From an uncultured Alphaproteobacteria bacterium (lineage in GTDB: Bacteria > Pseudomonadota > Alphaproteobacteria > GCA-2731375), in contig CATOSZ010000013.1 in assembly GCA_951812805.1 (NCBI GenBank), positions 1 to 33,333 on the forward strand: DNA of 33,333 nt. Reading direction: 5' to 3'. Positions 1-8,074 of the stretch are shown in pieces (the first letter of the stretch is position 1; each line of letters begins with the position of its first letter). Both the position numbers and the translations under genes were made by a program. The notes below the pieces were generated by a model, which was not told the DNA's origin, searched no databases, and was given only the letters and a program-made list of their open reading frames with translations.

Positions 1-659
1 ATCCGGGCGGCCTGCTGGACCAGGCCGTCGCCGTCTCCGACGCGTTCCTACCAGCGGGCGAAATCGTCTCGACCCGGGGCCGGCGCGACCAGGACGCGCA
101 GCGCTTCAACGCGCGCGAGGGCGACCTGGCCGACGGCAAGCCGCTGATCGTCATGATCAACGGCGGCTCGGCCTCCGCCTCGGAGATCGTCGCCGGCGCG
201 TTGCAGGACCATCGCCGCGCGATCCTGCTCGGCACCAAGAGTTTCGGCAAAGGCTCGGTACAGACCATCGTGCCGCTGCAGGGCCACGGCGCCATCCGCA
301 TGACCACGGCGCTCTACTACACGCCGTCGGGCCGCTCGATCCAGGCCAAGGGGATCGAGCCGGACATCGAAGTGGAACAGGCCGAGGTCTCCTCCGTCGA
401 CGGCCGCAAACGGCGCAGCGAGGCCGATCTGCGCGGGCGCATCGAGAACAAGGACGACGAGAAGAAGTCGTCCGGCGCGGCGAAAGACGCGACCGGCAAG
501 GACGGGGCGGGCAAAGACTCGACGGGCAAAGACGGTGCGAAGGACGACGGCAAGACCAAGGTCAACGCCGGCAAGGAAACGCCGCAGGACTTCCAGCTGG
601 CCTATGCGCTCGACCTGCTGCGCGGCATCACCATCCTGGGTGAGCGCACGGGCAACTGA
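1..659 (+). CDS. ctpA: C-terminal processing peptidase (S41 family), 5' partial
   Basis: This is the 3' part of a periplasmic/envelope S41 serine protease that trims the C-termini of exported proteins. It enters from the left edge, with the first full codon at base 3. The catalytic core is visible. NGGSASASEI carries the nucleophilic Ser, and GTKSFGKGSVQ, about 28 residues later, carries the general-base Lys. Both are followed by the usual ALYYTPSGRSIQ and GIEPDIEV segments. The PDZ domain and signal peptide lie outside the window. After the protease core comes a low-complexity tail rich in Lys, Asp and Gly, with GKD-type repeats (bases about 480-560), then a short C-terminal segment containing LAYALDLLRG, which is typical of alphaproteobacterial CtpA. 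The next gene, 63 bases downstream on the same strand, is the deacetylase, a familiar neighbour. Confidence 0.93.
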   Translation, partial: PGGLLDQAVAVSDAFLPAGEIVSTRGRRDQDAQRFNAREGDLADGKPLIVMINGGSASASEIVAGALQDHRRAILLGTKSFGKGSVQTIVPLQGHGAIRMTTALYYTPSGRSIQAKGIEPDIEVEQAEVSSVDGRKRRSEADLRGRIENKDDEKKSSGAAKDATGKDGAGKDSTGKDGAKDDGKTKVNAGKETPQDFQLAYALDLLRGITILGERTGN

Positions 660-722
660 CGGCGGGCGCCACGGCCTCGCCGGAACGGGACTTTTTGAAC
701 CGAGGCGGGGCGCAGGGAACGC

Positions 723-1784
723 GTGTCGAGAAAACGTACCGAGGTGGTGACTCCCGGGCGTCCCAGGCGGCGCGCGCCCTCGCCGCTCGTGATCGCAATC
801 CTGCTGCTCGGTCTTGGTTTCGGTGGCCTCGTGCTCTGGTTGCAGCTGAGTTACGTGGCACCCGGCGACACGGCGACGACGCGCGCCGGCAGCGGCGCCG
901 TCGTCGTCGAGGTGGCCCCGCCGGAGACCGAGACGCCGCCCGCCGCCACCGCGGAGACGCAGGCCGACCCGATCGACACGCCGACGCCGGCGCCATCCAC
1001 CCCTGCACCCGCACCCGCACCGACGGAGGCGAAGCCCGCTGCGCCGCCGGCGGACGCACCGCGCTGGGCGCGCCATGCCCAGGCTTTTACGGCGCCGGCG
1101 GGACAGCCTCTCGTCGCCATCGTCATCTGGGGCCTCGGCCTCTCCCGCGCCGATACCAAGGCGGCGATCCAGCAGCTGCCGGCCGAGGTCACCCTCGCCT
1201 TCGCGCCCTATGGCCGCAACCTGCAGGACTGGGCCGACCAGGCCCACACGCTGGGCCATGAAACGGTGCTGCAGGTGCCGATGGAGCCCTATGGCTATCC
1301 GAAGAACGACCCGGGCCCGCACACCCTGCTGACCACCCTGCCGGCCGAGGCCAATATCGAACGCCTCGACTGGGTTCTCGACCGTTTCCAGGGCTATGTC
1401 GCCGTCACCAACCAGCTGGGCGCCCGCTTCGCCCGCTCGGCCGAGCATCTGACGCCGGTGCTGCGGGCGCTCGCCGCGCGGGAGGTGATCTTCCTCGACA
1501 GCCGGCGCGGCGGCGAGGCGCTCGGCTACGAACTCGCGGGCGTGGTCGGCCTCGACCGTCTGGCCAACGACCATTTCATCGACGACAAGGTCGAGCGCGA
1601 GGCGATCGACGCGGCGCTCGCGGCGCTGGAGGAGACGGCGCGGGACCGCGGCCACGCGATCGGCATCGGCTTTCCCTTCCCGCTCACCATTCGCCGGCTG
1701 CGCCTGTGGGTCGACCGGCTGGCGACCCGCGGCATCGCGCTCGCCCCGTTGAGCGCGGTTCACCGCGCCGCCCGCAAGGAGTAG
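723..1784 (+). CDS. Divergent polysaccharide deacetylase family protein
   Basis: The product has 353 residues. A basic N-terminus is followed by one membrane anchor (about residues 21-42, PLVIAILLLGLGFGGLVLWL). Next comes a long Ala/Pro/Thr/Glu-rich periplasmic linker (about 55-115), then a globular domain of about 230 residues. That domain starts at PLVAIVIWGLGLSRADTKAA and matches the 'divergent polysaccharide deacetylase' family (Pfam Polysacc_deac_2). Supporting motifs are LAFAPYGRNLQDWADQAHTLGHE, QVPMEP, and VTNQLGARFARS followed by LDSR. The family has a NodB-like barrel, but its substrate is not established. Its position next to ctpA suggests an envelope role. The start is a GTG at 723, with a purine-rich stretch (CAGGGA) just upstream. 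It is probably cotranscribed with ctpA and rppH; the gap to rppH is 9 bases. Confidence 0.9.
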   Translation: MSRKRTEVVTPGRPRRRAPSPLVIAILLLGLGFGGLVLWLQLSYVAPGDTATTRAGSGAVVVEVAPPETETPPAATAETQADPIDTPTPAPSTPAPAPAPTEAKPAAPPADAPRWARHAQAFTAPAGQPLVAIVIWGLGLSRADTKAAIQQLPAEVTLAFAPYGRNLQDWADQAHTLGHETVLQVPMEPYGYPKNDPGPHTLLTTLPAEANIERLDWVLDRFQGYVAVTNQLGARFARSAEHLTPVLRALAAREVIFLDSRRGGEALGYELAGVVGLDRLANDHFIDDKVEREAIDAALAALEETARDRGHAIGIGFPFPLTIRRLRLWVDRLATRGIALAPLSAVHRAARKE

Positions 1785-1793
1785 CCCCACCCC

Positions 1794-2270
1794 ATGCAGC
1801 CCTATCTGGACCGCCCCTACCGCCCCTGCGTCGGCCTGATGCTGGTCAATCCGGCCGGCCTGATCTTCGCCGGCCAGCGCATCGACCAGGTGGCCGAGGC
1901 CTGGCAAATGCCGCAAGGCGGCATCGACGAGGGCGAAACCCCGGAGGCCGCGGCCCGGCGCGAACTGTTGGAAGAGACGGGCACGGAAAGGGCCGAGATC
2001 CTCGCCGTCAGCCGCGACTGGCATCCCTACGACTTGCCCGAGCCGATCGCCGACCAGGTCTGGCACGGCCGTTTCCGCGGCCAGACGCAAAAATGGTTCT
2101 GCCTGCGCTTCCTCGGCACCGACGCCGACCTCCGCGTCCTCGAGGTCGATGAACCGGAATTCGACCAATGGCGCTGGATGACCGCCACCGAACTGCTCGC
2201 CGCCAGCGCCCCCTTCAAGCGCGAGGTCTACGGCACCGTCATCGAAGAATTCGGCGCCCATCTGGCGTGA
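1794..2270 (+). CDS. rppH: RNA pyrophosphohydrolase (Nudix)
   Basis: The product has 158 residues, the usual length for alphaproteobacterial RppH/IalA. It removes pyrophosphate from 5'-triphosphate mRNA ends, which triggers RNase E decay, and homologues also hydrolyse dinucleoside polyphosphates. The Nudix box is complete: GGIDEGETPEAAARRELLEETG fits GX5EX7REUXEEXGU, with the metal-binding Glu residues in REllEE. The N-terminal YRPCVGLMLVNPAGLIFAGQR and the later WHGRFRGQTQKWFCLRF segment are characteristic of RppH rather than a generic Nudix protein. It follows the deacetylase by 9 bases on the same strand. Its stop is only 2 bases from the stop of the convergent dioxygenase, so there is no room for a separate terminator. 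Confidence 0.95.
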   Translation: MQPYLDRPYRPCVGLMLVNPAGLIFAGQRIDQVAEAWQMPQGGIDEGETPEAAARRELLEETGTERAEILAVSRDWHPYDLPEPIADQVWHGRFRGQTQKWFCLRFLGTDADLRVLEVDEPEFDQWRWMTATELLAASAPFKREVYGTVIEEFGAHLA

Positions 2271-2272
2271 GG

Positions 2273-3124
2273 TTATCTCGGAACGTCGCCCTCGATGGTC
2301 AGACGGTGCATGCGGCGGCGGTGGCCGTGGTAGTCGTTGAGGGCGTAGTGGTGGGTCGCGCGGTTGTCCCAGACGACCAAAGTATCGGCCGCCCAGCGGA
2401 CCCGGCAGGTGAATTCCGGCCGCGCGATGTGGGCGCAGAGATAGTCGATCAGCGGCTTGCTCTCGGCCTCCGTCATGCCCTCGAAGCGCATCGTGTGGGC
2501 GCCGTTCAGATAGAGCGATTTCTGTCCCGTCTCCGGATGGGTGCGGACGATCGGGTGGATCGCCTCCAGCGCGTCGGCCCGTTCCACCCCCTTGGCCTTC
2601 ATCTCGCTGTTGCCCGCCGCCGCGTCGCGCCGGCCGCCGGCATAGCGCAAGGCCGCGCTATTGACGCCGCGGAGGCCGGCGAGTAGCGCCTGCATACCGG
2701 CGGACAGCGTTTCGTAGGCGAGGCGGGCGTTGGCGAACAGCGTGTCGCCGCCCGCCGCCGGCACCTCGCGGGCATAGAGCAGGGTGCCGAGCGGGGGGCG
2801 CGGCAGGTAGCTGGTATCGGAATGCCAGAGGCCGCCGAAATTGCGGGTGTCGCCCTCCGCCTTCAGGATCTCGATCACCTCCGGCGCCTCCGCCAACCCC
2901 TCGACGAAGGGATATTCGTTGGGCGTGCCGAACTGCCGGCCGAAGGCGACCTGCTGGGTGGGCGTCAGGGTCTGGTCGCGGAAGACGACGACATGGTGGG
3001 CGAGAAAGGCCCGGTGGATTTCCTCGGCGGTCGAATTGTCCAGCGGAGCCGACAGGTCGACGCCGGCGATCTCGGCGCCGAGGGCGCCGGCGATGGGGGT
3101 GACCTCGATGCGGTGATAGGTCAT
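2273..3124 (-). CDS. TauD/TfdA-family Fe(II)/2-oxoglutarate-dependent dioxygenase
   Basis: The product has 283 residues. TauD/TfdA enzymes hydroxylate small organic acids such as taurine or aryloxyalkanoates, using Fe(II), O2 and 2-oxoglutarate. The 2-His-1-carboxylate triad is visible: LWHSDTSY gives the HxD pair, and NRATHHYA near the C-terminus gives the distal His. It is followed by RRRMHRLTIEGD, with the 2-oxoglutarate-binding Arg. Other family marks are GALGAEIAGVDLSAPL at the N-terminus and the VVFRDQTLTPTQQVAFGRQFG block. I chose the ATG at 3124 (MTYHRIEV) because it starts the conserved domain and has GGGAAG upstream. A longer in-frame extension to 3259 has no homology-like content. 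The substrate cannot be told from sequence. It is divergent from the Gfo/Idh operon across a 130-base gap now extended by the IS. Confidence 0.9.
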   Translation of the reverse strand: MTYHRIEVTPIAGALGAEIAGVDLSAPLDNSTAEEIHRAFLAHHVVVFRDQTLTPTQQVAFGRQFGTPNEYPFVEGLAEAPEVIEILKAEGDTRNFGGLWHSDTSYLPRPPLGTLLYAREVPAAGGDTLFANARLAYETLSAGMQALLAGLRGVNSAALRYAGGRRDAAAGNSEMKAKGVERADALEAIHPIVRTHPETGQKSLYLNGAHTMRFEGMTEAESKPLIDYLCAHIARPEFTCRVRWAADTLVVWDNRATHHYALNDYHGHRRRMHRLTIEGDVPR

Positions 3125-3255
3125 GGCGCGCTTCCCTGCGTCGACGATGATCGGGTCAAATCTAACACGGGTTCGAAAAGACGGGCCAGTTGCTTGCGGG
3201 CGCGCGACATGCCAAGCAAGGGGACCGCAACGCGACATCGAAGGGAGGGCCCAGC
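3125..3255. promoter_or_regulatory. Divergent intergenic region with a TTGCTTG/CAAGCAA dyad
   Basis: This is the 131 bases between the start of the dioxygenase (leftward) and the ancestral start of the Gfo/Idh operon (rightward). A 7-bp perfect dyad, TTGCTTG (3190-3196) and CAAGCAA (3213-3219), separated by 16 bases, sits where a divergent operator would be expected. I see no convincing sigma-70 promoter. Assigning the dyad to a regulator is inference. Confidence 0.35.
3241..3248 (+). promoter_or_regulatory. Orphaned ribosome binding site of the Gfo/Idh gene
   Basis: AAGGGAGG lies 9 bases before an ATG at 3258 that is part of the CCATGAG target duplication. If the IS and one copy of the duplication are removed, this site becomes the ribosome binding site of the oxidoreductase now starting at 5890. 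In the present sequence that gene is preceded by IS end DNA instead. Confidence 0.7.
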
Positions 3256-3262
3256 CCATGAG
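3256..3262. repeat. Left target-site duplication (CCATGAG) of the first IS21 element
   Basis: CCATGAG occurs here, directly before the IS end TGCGGATTTCGG, and again at 5888-5894 directly after the other IS end. Its ATG is the start codon of the interrupted gene. Confidence 0.8.
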
Positions 3263-3367
3263 TGCGGATTTCGGTAGTTCCGGACGGCGGTTTCAGTAAG
3301 TCCTGGCCACCGATTTCATAAAGTCCCGGCCGGTTCCGGGAGTTTGGCTTCGGGTGCCTTGTTGCCG

Positions 3368-4144
3368 TCAGTCGGGATTGTTTTCCGTTGTGGTTGGCTG
3401 GGTCAAGTCGGTCGTCGATTTCTTCTTTCGCATGCTGTCGCCTTTCAAGCCGATGCGGTGGGCGTTGTGGATGACGCGGTCGAGGATGGCGTCGGCGATG
3501 GTGGCCTCGCCGATCAGGTCGTGCCAGGCGGTCACGGGGATCTGCGCGGTGATGAGGGTTGAGCGTCGGTGGTATCGTTCCTCGCAGATTTCCAGGAGAT
3601 CGAGGCGCTGGCGGTCGGTCAGGCCATGGGTTCCCCAGTCGTCGAGGACGAGCAGCTGGACCCGGGCGAGGCGGTCGATCAGGCGGGGCAGCCGGCCGTC
3701 GAGGCGGGCCATGGCGAGGTCCTCGAAGAGCCTGGGCATGCGGACGTAGAGGACGGAATGATCGAGCCTGGCGGCCTGATGGGCGATGGCACAGGCGAGC
3801 CATGTCTTGCCGGTTCCGGTCTGGCCGGTGACGATGAGGTTCTCGTGTGCCTTGAGCCAGACGCCCTGGGCGAGAGAGAGGACGGCGCGGCGGTCGAGGC
3901 CTCGTTCGGCGGCGAAGTCGATGTCCTCGATGCAGGCCTCGGGGAAGCGTAGCCTGGCCTGTCTGAGGCGGTTGGCGAGGCGCTTGTCGGCGCGGGTGGC
4001 GGCCTCGCGGTCGAGCATGAGGGCGAGCCAGTCCTCGCGGTTCAATTCCGATGATTGGCCTCGCTCGGCCATGTCGCGGTAAGCCTCTGCCATGCCCTTG
4101 AAGCCGAGGGCCTGCATCTGGTCGAGGGTCGGGTGTGTCAGCAT
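3368..4144 (-). CDS. istB: IS21-family helper ATPase IstB
   Basis: The product has 258 residues. IstB is a DnaA-like AAA+ ATPase that assembles on target DNA and activates the IstA transposase. Walker A is GQTGTGKTW and Walker B is LLVLDDWG. The N-terminal IstB domain (MLTHPTLDQMQALGFKGMAEAYRDM) and the sensor region TLITAQIPVTAWHDLIGEATIADAILDRV are typical. I chose the ATG at 4144, 17 bases after the istA stop. Longer in-frame reading upstream to 4708 runs antiphase through istA and is not a real extension. The C-terminal tail (RKKKSTTDL...) is basic and polar. Confidence 0.93.
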   Translation of the reverse strand: MLTHPTLDQMQALGFKGMAEAYRDMAERGQSSELNREDWLALMLDREAATRADKRLANRLRQARLRFPEACIEDIDFAAERGLDRRAVLSLAQGVWLKAHENLIVTGQTGTGKTWLACAIAHQAARLDHSVLYVRMPRLFEDLAMARLDGRLPRLIDRLARVQLLVLDDWGTHGLTDRQRLDLLEICEERYHRRSTLITAQIPVTAWHDLIGEATIADAILDRVIHNAHRIGLKGDSMRKKKSTTDLTQPTTTENNPD

Positions 4145-4161
4145 GAGGTGTCTTCTCCTGG

Positions 4162-5715
4162 TTATCGGTAGTAGCCGGGGCCGCGGATGTTGGTGTGTGG
4201 CGGCAGCGGCAGAAGCGGTTCGCGCTCGGGGCGTGTGCGATCGAGGCCGGACTTGAGGATGGCGGCGAGCGATGAGTAGCTGGTCGTGTTGATGGTGAGC
4301 GCGCGTGCGCAGGCGGCCTCGACGCGTTCCGGTTCGTATCGGCGGGCGAGCGACAAGACGCCCATGGCGCTGCGATAGCCTTGCTCGGGATGGGGCCGAT
4401 CGCGGATCATCCGCTCGACCAGGAGGGCGGCGTTGGGGCCGATGCGGCTGGCCTGGTCGATCAGGCTTTGTGGCGTTCGCTCGGCATAGCGCTGGTGCGC
4501 CTTGGGCATGTGGGCCGGGATCGTGGCATGGCCGCCATGCGGTGAGCGGCGGAGATGGCTGGCGACGCGCTTGTGGTTGTGGAAGATCTCGACCGTGCGG
4601 TGAGTGAGCCGGACTTGGACCTTGCGGCCGATCAGGCCGTGCGGCACGGAGTAGAAGCTGCGCTCGACGTCGACGTGATAGTCGGAATGGACCTTGGCGG
4701 TCTTCCATTCGGCATATTCGAAGGGCGTCGTCGGCAGGGGTGCCAGGGCCTCGCGCTCGATGGCCTCGAACATCTGGCGCCGGCTCTTTCCAAGGTTGCG
4801 CATGGGCCGCTCGTTGAGCTCCTCGAGGAGGTCGCGGATCGCCCGGTTGAGCTGGTCGAGGGAGAAGAAGCGCGTATTGCGCAGTCTTGCCAGGATCCAG
4901 CGCTCGACGACCTGGACGGCGACTTCGACCTTGGCCTTGTCGCGCGGCTTGCGGACCCGGGTCGGCAGGACGGTGGTGTCGTAGTGCTCGGCGAGCGCGG
5001 CGAAGGTCGGGTTGAGGGTCGGCTCGAACCAGAGCGGCTTGGCGACGCCGGCCTTGAGGTTATCGCAGACGATGCTCTTGGGCACGCCGCCGAAGTAGGC
5101 GAGCGCCCGGCATTGTCCGGCGACCCAGTCGGGCAGGCGCTGGGTCAGGCTGGCGGTGGCGAAGGTGAGCGAGGAAGCGCCCAGCACGGCGACGAAGATC
5201 TGCGCGTCGTGCACCTCGCCGGTCTCGGGGTCGACGATGTCCACCGTCTGGCCGGCATAATCGGTCTGCATGACCGCACCGGCCTCGTGGCGGTTGCGCC
5301 AGGTGGCGCCGGTGCGCCGCTTGAACGCCGTGAAGGCTTCGCAGAACCAGGTGTAGCCGTAGCCATCGGGATGTGAGGCGCGGTATTCCTGCCAGAGCAG
5401 GGTCAGCGTCACCCCCTTGCGCTTCAGCTCGGCCGCGACCGTCGGCCAGTGCGGCTCGCACCTGTCGCGCGGGGGCCGGCCCATGCGGCGGAACAGCGTC
5501 TCTTGCAGGACCGCGTCGTCCTCGTATTCCGCCGGCAGCGGCCAGGCGGTAAGGCCGACCTCGCGGGCCCGCAGCAAATAGGTCGACACTGTCGTCTTGG
5601 AGACCTTCAGCCGTTCCGCCACCTCTCGCGCCGAGAGGCCTTGGTCATGCGTCAGCCGCAGGATCGTTCGTGCATCTCTCACCGTCGTTCGTCTCGTCTG
5701 CTTCCGTCTGGGCAT
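4162..5715 (-). CDS. istA: IS21-family transposase IstA
   Basis: The product has 517 residues from the ATG at 5715, which has GGGAGGGGAC just upstream. It is a DDE transposase. An N-terminal helix-turn-helix (LSAREVAERLKVSKTTVSTYL, about residues 25-45) binds the IS ends. The retroviral-integrase-like core has DDE residues in MQTDYAGQTVDIVDP, KSIVCDNLKAG and KPRDKAKVEVAVQVVE. The C-terminal Mu-type beta-barrel region (YHVDVERSFYSVPHGLIGRKV) is present. It forms a two-gene unit with istB. The protein looks full length, with no frameshift. Confidence 0.93.
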   Translation of the reverse strand: MPRRKQTRRTTVRDARTILRLTHDQGLSAREVAERLKVSKTTVSTYLLRAREVGLTAWPLPAEYEDDAVLQETLFRRMGRPPRDRCEPHWPTVAAELKRKGVTLTLLWQEYRASHPDGYGYTWFCEAFTAFKRRTGATWRNRHEAGAVMQTDYAGQTVDIVDPETGEVHDAQIFVAVLGASSLTFATASLTQRLPDWVAGQCRALAYFGGVPKSIVCDNLKAGVAKPLWFEPTLNPTFAALAEHYDTTVLPTRVRKPRDKAKVEVAVQVVERWILARLRNTRFFSLDQLNRAIRDLLEELNERPMRNLGKSRRQMFEAIEREALAPLPTTPFEYAEWKTAKVHSDYHVDVERSFYSVPHGLIGRKVQVRLTHRTVEIFHNHKRVASHLRRSPHGGHATIPAHMPKAHQRYAERTPQSLIDQASRIGPNAALLVERMIRDRPHPEQGYRSAMGVLSLARRYEPERVEAACARALTINTTSYSSLAAILKSGLDRTRPEREPLLPLPPHTNIRGPGYYR

Positions 5716-5887
5716 GTCCCCTCCCGGCAAAAGCCAAGAGGTAGACGCCGAGACGGCGCACCCGAAAGCTGAACTCAGATCGCCCCGTGATGCTGTCCGG
5801 GACTTTCCGGAATCACTGGCCGCGACTTACTGAAATCTCTGGCCAGGACTTTCCGTAATCGGTGTCCGGGACTTTCCGAAACGCGCA

Positions 5888-5894
5888 CCATGAG
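5888..5894. repeat. Right target-site duplication (CCATGAG)
   Basis: Second copy of the 7-bp repeat at 3256-3262. It includes the ATG at 5890 that starts the oxidoreductase, so the insertion duplicated the start codon instead of destroying it. Confidence 0.8.
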
Positions 5895-6957
5895 CCAGGA
5901 CACAATCCGCATCGGTCTGATCGGCGCCGGCGGCAACACGCGCTCGCGCCATATTCCGGGCTTTCAGACCCAGAAGGGGGTGGAGCTGGTGACCGTCGCC
6001 AACCGCACGCCCGCCTCCGCCGCCCGCGTCGCCGAGGAATTCGGGATCGCGGGCGTCGCGGAGGATTGGATGGCGGTGCTGGAGGACGAGACGGTCGATG
6101 CCGTCTGCATCGGCACCTGGCCCTATATGCACGCGCCCATGACCGTCGCGGCGCTGGAGCACGGCAAGCACGTGCTGTGCGAGGCCCGCATGGCCCGCGA
6201 CGGGGACGAGGCGCGGGAGATGCTGGACGCCCATTGGCGCCATCCGGGCCTGGTGGCGCAGATCGTGCCGGCCCCCCACACGCTGGCCTTCGACGCGACG
6301 ATCCGCGAGATGATCGGCGCCGGCCGGATCGGCGAGCTGGTCGCGCTCGACGCCCGCATCACGCAGGGCAGCGACTTTCCCAACGCCGACTCGCCCGTCC
6401 ACTGGCGCCAGGACCGGGTCTTGAGCGGCAACAACATCATGAGCATGGGCATCTGGTACGAGGCCATCATGCGTTGGGTCGGCCCGGTCGGCCGCCTGCA
6501 CGCGATGGGCCAAGCGGTGGTCCCGCACCGGCGGGACGAGGACGGGAACCGGGTCGCGATGACCATTCCCGACCATGTCGACGTCACCGCGACGCTGGCC
6601 CAGGGCGGGCAGATGCGTTTCTGCGTCTCCACCGTGCTCGGCCACGCGCCGATGGCGGGCGAGGTGATGATCTTCGGCACCGAGGGCACGCTGCGCCTGG
6701 CCCAGCCGAACGGTGGGGCGATGGCGCTGGAATACGGTAAGCGCGGTGCCAAGGGGCTGAGCCCGGTGAAAATCGCCAAGAAGAACCAGGGCGGCTGGCG
6801 TGTGGAAGAGGAGTTCTGCAACGCCGTGCGCGGCCTGGAGGCGGTGAGCCACACCGACTTCGCCACCGGCGTCGACTATATGGACTTCACCGACGCGGTC
6901 ACCGAGTCGCTCGCCAGCGGCGAAAGCGTGCGGTTGCCGCACGGCGCGGGGAGCTGA
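5890..6957 (+). CDS. Gfo/Idh/MocA-family NAD(P)-dependent oxidoreductase
   Basis: The product has 355 residues. The family oxidises or reduces sugars, inositols and related polyols with NAD(P). An N-terminal Rossmann fold is clear: IRIGLIGAGGNTRSRHIPGF holds the GxGxxx dinucleotide motif, followed by VTVANRTPASAARVAEEFG and DAVCIGTWPYMHAPM. The usual EKP motif is replaced by CEARMARD. The C-terminal half is the alpha/beta substrate domain, with no clear sugar-specific motif. The start ATG lies inside the IS target duplication. The native ribosome binding site is stranded at 3241-3248, and the bases directly before the ATG are now the IS end (ACGCGCACC), with no obvious Shine-Dalgarno. Expression may therefore be weak or driven from the IS. 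The next gene follows after 4 bases. Confidence 0.9.
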   Translation: MSQDTIRIGLIGAGGNTRSRHIPGFQTQKGVELVTVANRTPASAARVAEEFGIAGVAEDWMAVLEDETVDAVCIGTWPYMHAPMTVAALEHGKHVLCEARMARDGDEAREMLDAHWRHPGLVAQIVPAPHTLAFDATIREMIGAGRIGELVALDARITQGSDFPNADSPVHWRQDRVLSGNNIMSMGIWYEAIMRWVGPVGRLHAMGQAVVPHRRDEDGNRVAMTIPDHVDVTATLAQGGQMRFCVSTVLGHAPMAGEVMIFGTEGTLRLAQPNGGAMALEYGKRGAKGLSPVKIAKKNQGGWRVEEEFCNAVRGLEAVSHTDFATGVDYMDFTDAVTESLASGESVRLPHGAGS

Positions 6958-6961
6958 GGCC

Positions 6962-8074
6962 ATGCATGTCGGGATGAGCGCCTTTTTCCAGAACCGGATC
7001 GAGGGCATGACGGACCGCGAGGTTTACCGCCACGAGGTCTCGATGGCGGAGCTGGCCGAGCCGTTGGGCTTCGATTCCGTCTGGTCGGCGGAGCACCACT
7101 TCGACAACTACACCATGTGCCCGAGCGTGACCCAGTTCCTCACCTACATGGCGGGGCGGACGACGCGGGTCGGGCTCGGCTCCATGGTCATCGTGCTGCC
7201 CTGGCACGACCCGGTGCGCGTCGCGGAGGAGATCTCCGTGCTCGACCACGTCTCCGACGGACGGGTCATCCTGGGTGTCGGCCGCGGCCTCGGCCGGGTC
7301 GAGTTCGACGGCTTCCGCCTGGAGATGGGCGAAAGCCGCCAGCGCTTCGTCGAGCATTCCGAGGCGATCCTGGAGGCGCTGGAACGCGGCTATATCGAGT
7401 ATGACGGCGAACTCTACAAGCAGCCGCGCAAGGAGATCCGCCCCTTCCCCTTCCAGAGCTTCAAGGGCCGGGTCTATGCCGCCGCCGTCAGTCCGGAATC
7501 CGCCCGCATCATGGCCCGCCTCGGCATCGGCATCCTGATCATCGCCCAGAAGCCGTGGGAGAAAACGGTGCAGGAGCTGGAGGCCTACCGTGAGATCTAC
7601 CGCGAGATGAACGGGGTCGAGGCGCCGAAGCCGATCATCGCCACCTTCATCGGCTGCCACGAGGACCAGGGCGTCGCCGACGAGATGCAGGCCAAGTATA
7701 TCCGCGGCTATTCCCGCTCGGCCCTCGAACACTACGAGTTCGACAACGCCGGCCTGGCCGATGTGCCGGGCTATGAGTATTACGGCGCGCTCGCCAACAA
7801 TATCGCCAAGCACGGCATCGACGCCTTCGTCGACTTTCTGTCGGAGCTGCAGGTCTGGGGCACGCCGGACCGGGTCTACGAGCGGCTGATCGAGTATGTG
7901 AACCGGGTCGACGCCGCCGGCATGATCGGCATCTTCAGCTATGGCGGCATGCCGCACGACGTGGCGAAGGCGAACATGCAGCTGTTCGCCGAGAAGGTCC
8001 TGCCGCGCCTGCAGGACTACGACACCGGCGTCGAGATCGGCGGGGGTGGGCCGCTGACCGTTGCGGCGGAATAG
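6962..8074 (+). CDS. LLM-class flavin-dependent oxidoreductase (bacterial luciferase-like)
   Basis: The product has 370 residues. This is a TIM-barrel FMN/F420-type monooxygenase of the luciferase-like superfamily. Family marks include MAELAEPLGFDSVWSAEHHF (the sheet and His of the AEHH motif), TTRVGLGSMVIVLPWHDPVRVAEEISVLDHVSDGRVILGVGRG (the classic LLM signature) and the C-terminal VWGTPDRVYERLIEYV segment. The AEHHF motif and length resemble the alkanal or alkane monooxygenase-like branch, but the substrate is unknown. The ATG is 4 bases after the Gfo/Idh stop, so translation is probably coupled. Its 3' end overlaps the next gene by 14 bases. Confidence 0.9.
   Translation: MHVGMSAFFQNRIEGMTDREVYRHEVSMAELAEPLGFDSVWSAEHHFDNYTMCPSVTQFLTYMAGRTTRVGLGSMVIVLPWHDPVRVAEEISVLDHVSDGRVILGVGRGLGRVEFDGFRLEMGESRQRFVEHSEAILEALERGYIEYDGELYKQPRKEIRPFPFQSFKGRVYAAAVSPESARIMARLGIGILIIAQKPWEKTVQELEAYREIYREMNGVEAPKPIIATFIGCHEDQGVADEMQAKYIRGYSRSALEHYEFDNAGLADVPGYEYYGALANNIAKHGIDAFVDFLSELQVWGTPDRVYERLIEYVNRVDAAGMIGIFSYGGMPHDVAKANMQLFAEKVLPRLQDYDTGVEIGGGGPLTVAAE

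Larger units (their letters stand above)
3263..5887 (-). mobile_element. Complete IS21-family insertion sequence (first element, 2625 bp)
   Basis: The element carries istA and istB on the minus strand. The ends start with TG: left TGCGGATTTCGG, and right (reverse complement) TGCGCGTTTCGG, 10 of 12 identical. As in other IS21 elements, each end holds several copies of a transposase-binding repeat. Variants of the form GAYTTNCxGAAA / TTTCxGTAAGTCC recur at about 3275-3345 on the left and about 5795-5880 on the right. It is flanked by the 7-bp direct repeat CCATGAG, within the range reported for IS21 transposition. Both genes look intact, so the element may be active. Its proteins are distinct from those of the element at 10276-13250. 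Confidence 0.9.

Noticed and set aside
48..2261. Long minus-strand open frame of 737 codons over ctpA, the deacetylase gene and rppH
   Set aside because: It runs antisense to three clearly recognisable genes, and its translation is Arg/Gly/Asp-rich low complexity. It is an artefact of high GC.
3125..3259. N-terminal extension of the dioxygenase to 3259
   Set aside because: The extra residues match nothing in the family and cover the divergent regulatory region; the ATG at 3124 begins the conserved domain.
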